Positions 1-4,500 of a stretch of 6,702 bases of DNA are shown here, in pieces; the stretch's first letter is position 1; each line of letters begins with the position of its first letter. The position numbers were made by a program, and so were the translations under genes. A model generated the notes under the pieces. The model had not been told where the DNA came from, did not search any database, and worked only from the letters and a program-made list of their open reading frames with translations. The stretch comes from Sedimentisphaerales bacterium (lineage in GTDB: Bacteria > Planctomycetota > Phycisphaerae > Sedimentisphaerales > Anaerobacaceae), in the NCBI GenBank assembly GCA_016933985.1, contig JAFGTU010000235.1:1-6702 (forward strand), given 5' to 3'.

Positions 1-608
1 CCTGGGAAGTGCACACCAGTCCGCACGACCTGCCCGATTACGATGAGCCGCTGTTCCCCGTCGCCGATACACCCATCGGTAAAATCGGGACCGCTATCTG
101 CTACGACTGGCTGTTCCCAGAAGCGATTCGCCAGCTCAGTCTGGCCGGGGCCGAGGTCCTCGTCCGCGTCTCAGCCTATATGGACCCCTGGGGCACGGCT
201 GAGCCTATGGACTGGTGGACGACCATCAACCGCGCGCGAGCCATCGAGAACATGGCCTACGTAGTCGCTGCCAACCAGGCCGCGACCTTGAAGAATTATC
301 CGCCTTTTAGCTGGCCCGGCGGAAGTATGATAGTCGATTTCGACGGCAGAATACTCGCCCAGGCCGAGCCGGGACCCGGCGAAAGAATCGTCGTTGGACC
401 CATCGACCTGGCAGCCCTACGCCACGAACGCCGGTGCCGCCGAGGCCATAACATGCTCGCCCACCTGCGAACCGAGGCTTATCCGGCCTACACCCAGCCA
501 ATCTACCCCCGCGGACTACCAGACAAAGGCCCCATCACCATAGAAACCAACGAAGCAGTAACACTCAAAGCCAGAAAGAGATTGCGCCGAATCCAGCGCA
601 AAGACTGA
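1..608 (+). CDS. Carbon-nitrogen hydrolase (nitrilase superfamily), C-terminal part
   Basis: The 5' end is missing: the frame is open from base 3 and ends at TGA 606-608, giving 201 visible residues. The GTG at position 9 lies inside the coding region and is not a credible start. The nitrilase nucleophile motif AICYDWLFPE is present, with the catalytic cysteine codon at 99-101. About 40 residues later comes INRARAIENMAYVVAANQ, the family's conserved R-A-x-E-N-x3-V-x2-AN segment. GGSMIVDFDGRIL follows, matching the usual G-x-S-x-(I/V)-x-(D/P)-x-G strand. The catalytic Glu and Lys should lie upstream, outside the window. Members hydrolyse non-peptide C-N bonds of amides, carbamoyl compounds or nitriles in the cytoplasm. 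The basic tail (RRCRRGHNMLAHLRTEAY) does not identify the substrate for me. The gene is followed after 13 nt by the metallopeptidase gene, suggesting one operon. The family call is firm; the substrate is unknown. Confidence 0.9.
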   Translation, partial: WEVHTSPHDLPDYDEPLFPVADTPIGKIGTAICYDWLFPEAIRQLSLAGAEVLVRVSAYMDPWGTAEPMDWWTTINRARAIENMAYVVAANQAATLKNYPPFSWPGGSMIVDFDGRILAQAEPGPGERIVVGPIDLAALRHERRCRRGHNMLAHLRTEAYPAYTQPIYPRGLPDKGPITIETNEAVTLKARKRLRRIQRKD

Positions 609-621
609 CTGTCTTCAAGAT

Positions 622-1194
622 ATGTGCACAACTACGCTCGAAATCCCGCCGCTTCAGACCGTTGTCTTCGCCCAATCCAAAAGGGCCAAGAGAATCTCGA
701 TTTCAATCGCCCCATTCAAGCCCTTCCGGGTAGCATTCCCCCCCAACGTCTCACTCGAAAAAGCCCGCAAGCACCTGCTTGAGCACATCGACTGGGCCAA
801 AAAGAGCCTCGCCTACGTCAGAAGGGTCGAGCACGAATACAAGGCCGCCACCGTCAACAAGCCCATGATGCCCAAGGCAAAGGCCAAACAGATTCTCAAA
901 AAACGGCTGCGAGAATTGGCCGATGAGCACGGCTTCGAATACCAGAAGGTCTTCATCAAGAGCCAAAAGACAAGATGGGGCAGTTGCTCCGACCGCAATA
1001 ACATCAACCTGAACATCAACCTCGTTTCATTGAGCCAGGAGCTTATCGACTACGTAATCCTCCACGAGCTGGTCCACACAAGAGTCAAAAGCCACAGCAG
1101 GAAATTCTGGGCGCAGCTCGACAAATATGTCGGCGGCAGAGCAAGAGACCTCCAAAAGGCAGTCAAGATGCATAGGCCCCGGCCGAACGCCTGA
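622..1194 (+). CDS. YgjP-like (DUF45) zinc metallopeptidase
   Basis: This is a complete 190-residue protein. The N-terminal part (about residues 13-65) has the family pattern of a basic S-x-R-A-K-R-I strand, a valine-rich strand ending in P, and a helix ending in I-D-W. The catalytic half carries KTRWGSCS (residues 116-123), then the zinc motif HELVH (148-152) and HSRKFW (158-163), with H158 as the expected third ligand and E149 as the general base. This W-G-S-C / HELxH-x5-H-S-x2-F-W signature is typical of the YgjP/DUF45 group of M48-like metallopeptidases, whose substrates are mostly uncharacterised. There is no signal peptide or membrane segment, so it should be cytoplasmic. The protein is a little shorter than many relatives. 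The ATG at 622 fits the start of the homologous region but has no good Shine-Dalgarno sequence. Translation may be coupled to the hydrolase gene that stops 13 nt earlier. Confidence 0.92.
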   Translation: MCTTTLEIPPLQTVVFAQSKRAKRISISIAPFKPFRVAFPPNVSLEKARKHLLEHIDWAKKSLAYVRRVEHEYKAATVNKPMMPKAKAKQILKKRLRELADEHGFEYQKVFIKSQKTRWGSCSDRNNINLNINLVSLSQELIDYVILHELVHTRVKSHSRKFWAQLDKYVGGRARDLQKAVKMHRPRPNA

Positions 1195-1202
1195 ACCAAA
1201 GG

Positions 1203-1237
1203 TGCGGCCTTGTCCGTGCTTTACCAGGCGGGCCGCA
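1203..1237 (+). terminator. Possible weak terminator hairpin after the peptidase gene
   Basis: TGCGGCC (1203-1209) pairs with GGCCGCA (1231-1237), giving a 7-bp GC-rich stem with a loop of about 21 nt, 8 nt beyond the peptidase stop codon. The long loop and the lack of a T run after the stem (AAATCACTTG follows) argue against an efficient intrinsic terminator. Confidence 0.25.
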
Positions 1238-1360
1238 AAATCACTTGTCTGCTTAAACCCGTACAGCGAAAGTGCGTAAAAAGGAAGATTCCCCCTGCCG
1301 CAAAACCCGAAAACCCGCCTATAATCAATTCCAGGGCACAAGAACTGCCGCCGTTGCTTA

Positions 1361-1389
1361 TTGACTTCGCCGATCTTATATGGTAGTAT
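1361..1389 (+). promoter_or_regulatory. Predicted sigma-70-type promoter with extended -10
   Basis: TTGACT (1361-1366, five of six matches to the -35 consensus) is separated by 17 bases from TAGTAT (1384-1389, four of six matches to the -10 consensus). The -10 is directly preceded by TGG, an extended -10 element (TGn). Transcription would start near 1396, leaving a leader of about 80 nt before the ATG at 1478. It lies just upstream of a long exported protein, which supports a separate transcription unit. Planctomycete promoters are poorly defined, so this is a consensus-based guess. Confidence 0.5.
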
Positions 1390-1395
1390 AGAACC

Positions 1396-1418
1396 GCTGG
1401 GCCCTGTTTGGGCTCTGC
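1396..1418 (+). promoter_or_regulatory. Leader hairpin near the predicted transcript start
   Basis: GGGCCC (1399-1404) pairs with GGGCTC (1410-1415) through one G-U pair around a 5-nt loop, TGTTT. After a T-T mismatch, two more pairs (G1396-C1418, C1397-G1417) extend it. A structure at the very 5' end of an mRNA often affects stability, but nothing here shows a ligand or protein site, and GGGCCC is itself a palindrome. Confidence 0.3.
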
Positions 1419-1460
1419 AAGTCGCCTGTGACGGGAATGTCTTCAGACGCCCGATAATCT

Positions 1461-1469
1461 GAGGAAGGA
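1461..1469 (+). promoter_or_regulatory. Ribosome binding site of the large gene
   Basis: The purine run GAGGAAGGA ends 8 nt before the ATG at 1478, a good Shine-Dalgarno sequence and spacing. It fixes the start, because the encoded protein then begins directly with a signal peptide. GAGG at its 5' end can also pair with CTTC at 1441-1444 as part of a longer stem. Confidence 0.75.
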
Positions 1470-1477
1470 TATAGTAG

Positions 1478-1549
1478 ATGCGATTGTCTGTCAGAATCTT
1501 TTCCTTTGGTTTTCTACCGGTGTTGCTCTTCGCGATATCGGCTTGGGCC
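1478..1549 (+). other. Signal peptide of the large protein
   Basis: Residues 1-24 show a short basic start (R2, R6), a hydrophobic core (FSFGFLPVLLFAIS) and an A-W-A cleavage site after residue 24. There is no lipobox cysteine, so Sec export with signal peptidase I cleavage is expected. Confidence 0.85.
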
Positions 1550-4500
1550 GTGTATTATCCGGTTGGCGACCTCGACGAGGGAAGAGATGTCGATTTCGAC
1601 GATTTGAGGCTCTTCGCCGAACGCTGGCTGGATCAAGGCTGTCTTATAATAGGCTGTGAGGCCGATTTGAACGGCAGGAACGGCGTTAATGCCGCCGATT
1701 TTGCCCTGCTGGCGCGGAATTGGGGCGGCACCGCACTCATTACAGAATTCATGGCCAGTAACCACAGCGAACTGCCGCTCGGCCCCGGCGAAATCCTCGA
1801 CGAGGATGGAAAGTCGTCCGACTGGATAGAGCTCTACAATCCCTCCGACACAACCGTTAATCTGGCTGGCTGGTGCCTCACCCACGACCCTTGCGATCTC
1901 AATGAATGGCAGTTCCCAGACGTCGAACTCGATCCCGGTGAGTTTATGATAGTCTTCGCATCAGGCAACGACCGGCGAAGTCTGGACCCCAATAAGCCCC
2001 TACATACAAACTTCAACCTCAACAAAGGCGGAGACTGCCTGGCGCTGGTGGCCCGCGACGGAAAGACTATCGTCCAGGAATTCACCCCGGAATATCCGAA
2101 TCAGTACGATGATATTTCTTACGGCCTGGCGCAATATGCAAAAGTGCTTGTGCTATCGGGAGCCGAGGCCTCCTATCGCGTGCCTGTAATTGGTGATGCC
2201 GGGGCAGACTGGACTGTAGTCGGTTTCGACGACTCGGCATGGAAGAAGGGCAAGATGAGCCTCGGCTTCGGCTTCGGCGGAGTGGAGAGAGCTTCTTATA
2301 ACGACTGTGTTTGGCAGGAGCCTCAATACATCGGCCAAAATGTCACGACCTATGGCATCGGCTCCGGTCTTATTGGCGTCACCTCCGGACCGCTCCTCGA
2401 CCAGGCCACCGGCGAGCCAACCGGCGTAACCGCAGCTCTCGAGCAGAGCGGCGGAGTAAACTGGCAGCCGAGCGGCAGTGGAGGCAGCGACTGTGCCCCC
2501 GGGACAGATGCCTTCAAAACCTTCGGCGGACTGGCCGACATGACCGGCGTGATCTATTACGGCAGTACCGGATGGTGGGTTGATCTGACTTTCACGGGCC
2601 TGGATCCTTCGACGGAATATACGTTCGCAACGTCAGCCGCACGCAACAGTTATTCCGACCGCTATACGCGATACACAATCGGTGGCGCCGATACCTTTAC
2701 CAACGCCTCCACCGCGGGCACCGATATAATCTCCGAGGACGCCGTCCGCTTCAACACCGGCGACAACCACAACCAAGGCTACATCGCCCGATGGACGGGC
2801 ATCCGGGCCGCAGACGGAACGTTCAAGGTCTGTGCCGAAGCCGACCCGGATAATCCCTGCTCCGAACCGCAAAAGGCCTATGCATTCGATGTCTTCATGC
2901 TCAAAGGAGGTTTCGGTGGCACCGACCTCCGCGACCAGATGCAAAATATAAACGCCTCCATCTGGGCGCGAGTCGAATTTCGCATCGATGAAGACCCCGC
3001 GATTTTCGATACTCTGACTTTACGGCTCAAATATGAGGACGCATTCGTGGCGTATCTCAATGGCATTGAGGTGGCCCGCGACAACTTCGCCGGAGCAACA
3101 GCCTGGAACTCCACAGCCGACGAGAATCGAAAGGATGAGTACGGCTATGATTTCGTAACCTTCAACATCTCCGACCATGCTTCCGAGCTGCGTGAGGGCA
3201 CGAATGTCCTGGCAATCCACGGACTTAATGACAACCCGAGCGACCCGAACTTCCTCATGATGCCCGAGCTGATTGCGGCCAGCAGCATGGACGTCCGCCA
3301 GTACTTCGCTGTGGCCACACCCGGGGAGTACAACACCTCGGGCGCCCTTGATATTGTCGCGGACACCAAATTCAGCCACGACCGCGGCTTTTACACCGCC
3401 CCGTTCTCCGTAACCATAACAACCGAAACCGCCGGCGCAACGATTCACTACACTACCGACGGCAGCGCTCCCTCGGATATTCACGGCAACGAGTATATCG
3501 GCCCAATCGAGATAACCACAACGACGCCCCTGCGAGCCATGGCCTTCAAGCCGGGCTGGGTGTCGTCCGACGTCGATACCCAGACGTATATATTTCTTGA
3601 CGGCGTGATTAATCAGCCGAGCAATCCGGCCGGCTTCCCGGAGTCCTGGGGCGGAACCGCCGCGGATTACGAAATGAACCAGGGTATCGTCGGCGCGAAC
3701 AGCGCAACTATCAGGGATGACCTCAAATCCATTCCGACCATGTCACTCGTAGCGCAAACCGACGATATATTCGGCTCAGGCGGAATATATTCCAATCCGT
3801 GGAATTCGGGCATATCGTGGGAGAGGCCGGCATCGATAGAGTTGATTTATCCCGACGAGTCGGACGGATTCCAGTTGAACTGCGGCGTGAGGATATACGG
3901 CGGCGTCGGAAGACAGGAAAAGAAAAAGACTTTCCGCCTGCTGTTCAAACGCACTTACGGCCCGACCAAGCTGCAGTATCCCATCTTCGGCGAAGACGCC
4001 GCCGACCAGTTCGATACCATCATCCTTCGCGCAAACTTCAACGACGGCTATCCCTGGGGCGGTGGCAGCTCCCAATACATCAGGGACGAGTGGATGCGAC
4101 AGACAAACCAGGCCCTGGGCCACCCGGCGGCCATAGGCACATTCGTCCATTTGTACGTCAACGGCCTGTACTGGGGCCTTTACAATCCCTCCCAGCGACC
4201 TGATACCGCCTTCTCCGCAACATATTACGGCGGCGACAAGGCCGACTGGGACGGAATCAACTCCACCGTCCCCGTCAACGACAGCCAGACTGTTGCCTGG
4301 AACACCCTGATGAGTATGTCCAATGAGGGACTGGAGAACAATCGCAACTATCAGCAAATGCAGGGCAATAATCCCGACGGCACGAACAACCCGGCTTACG
4401 AGGACTATATCGATATCGATCAATACATAAACTTCCTGATAGTGAACTTCTACGGCGGCAACAACGACTGGATGAGCCACAACTGGTACGCCGGCAGAAT

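Larger units (their letters stand above)
1195..1477 (+). other. Intergenic region and leader of the large gene
   Basis: No convincing gene is present on either strand. The left part holds a GC-rich inverted repeat, three AAACCCG motifs (1255-1261 and the tandem copies 1302-1317, each preceded by an extra A) and an isolated TATAAT at 1320-1325 with no matching -35 box. The right part holds a better promoter (1361-1389), a leader with potential hairpins and the ribosome binding site of the large secreted protein. An antisense frame of 104 codons (1027-1341) overlaps here, but it shadows the peptidase gene. Confidence 0.7.
2144..3280 (+). other. Jellyroll-like module 1, split by an insertion (residues 223-601)
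   Basis: The N-terminal part (223-268) contains FDDSAWKKGKMSLGFGFGG. The C-terminal part (479-601) resumes with FGGTDLRDQMQNINASIWAR, then LRLKYEDAFVAYLNGIEVAR and NVLAIHGLND. The same order appears uninterrupted in module 2 (YYDDSTW, GTTGVGYE, GADVEAQMYNTNAACYIR, LRIKYDDGFVAYINGAEV, NLLAIQGLNL), so the two are homologous. The fold name is inferred from the strand pattern; no exact function is known to me. Confidence 0.7.

Noticed and set aside
9..11. GTG as the start of the first gene
   Set aside because: The frame is open to the left edge, and the nitrilase fold needs its catalytic Glu and Lys upstream of this point, so the gene begins outside the window.
1027..1341. Antisense frame reaching from the peptidase gene into the intergenic region
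   Set aside because: More than half overlaps the HELVH-coding part of the peptidase gene, and the remainder shows no homology I recognise.
3020..3484. Antisense open frame of 154 codons on the - strand
   Set aside because: It mirrors the jellyroll and chitobiase-like part of the large gene, has no motif of its own and no ribosome binding site I could see.
3799..4203. Second forward frame of 134 codons inside the large gene
   Set aside because: Very Arg- and Pro-rich out-of-frame translation of the CotH domain; the main frame has the recognisable protein.
4407..4422. TATCGATATCGATC-like repeat
   Set aside because: It simply encodes Y-I-D-I-D-Q in frame within the CotH domain; too short to be a binding array or recombination site.
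3776..4480. Antisense open frame of 234 codons on the - strand
   Set aside because: It lies wholly opposite the CotH domain, whose protein motifs are clear. Its predicted protein is a valine- and alanine-rich string with no recognisable motif, as expected from the complement of GC-rich codons.
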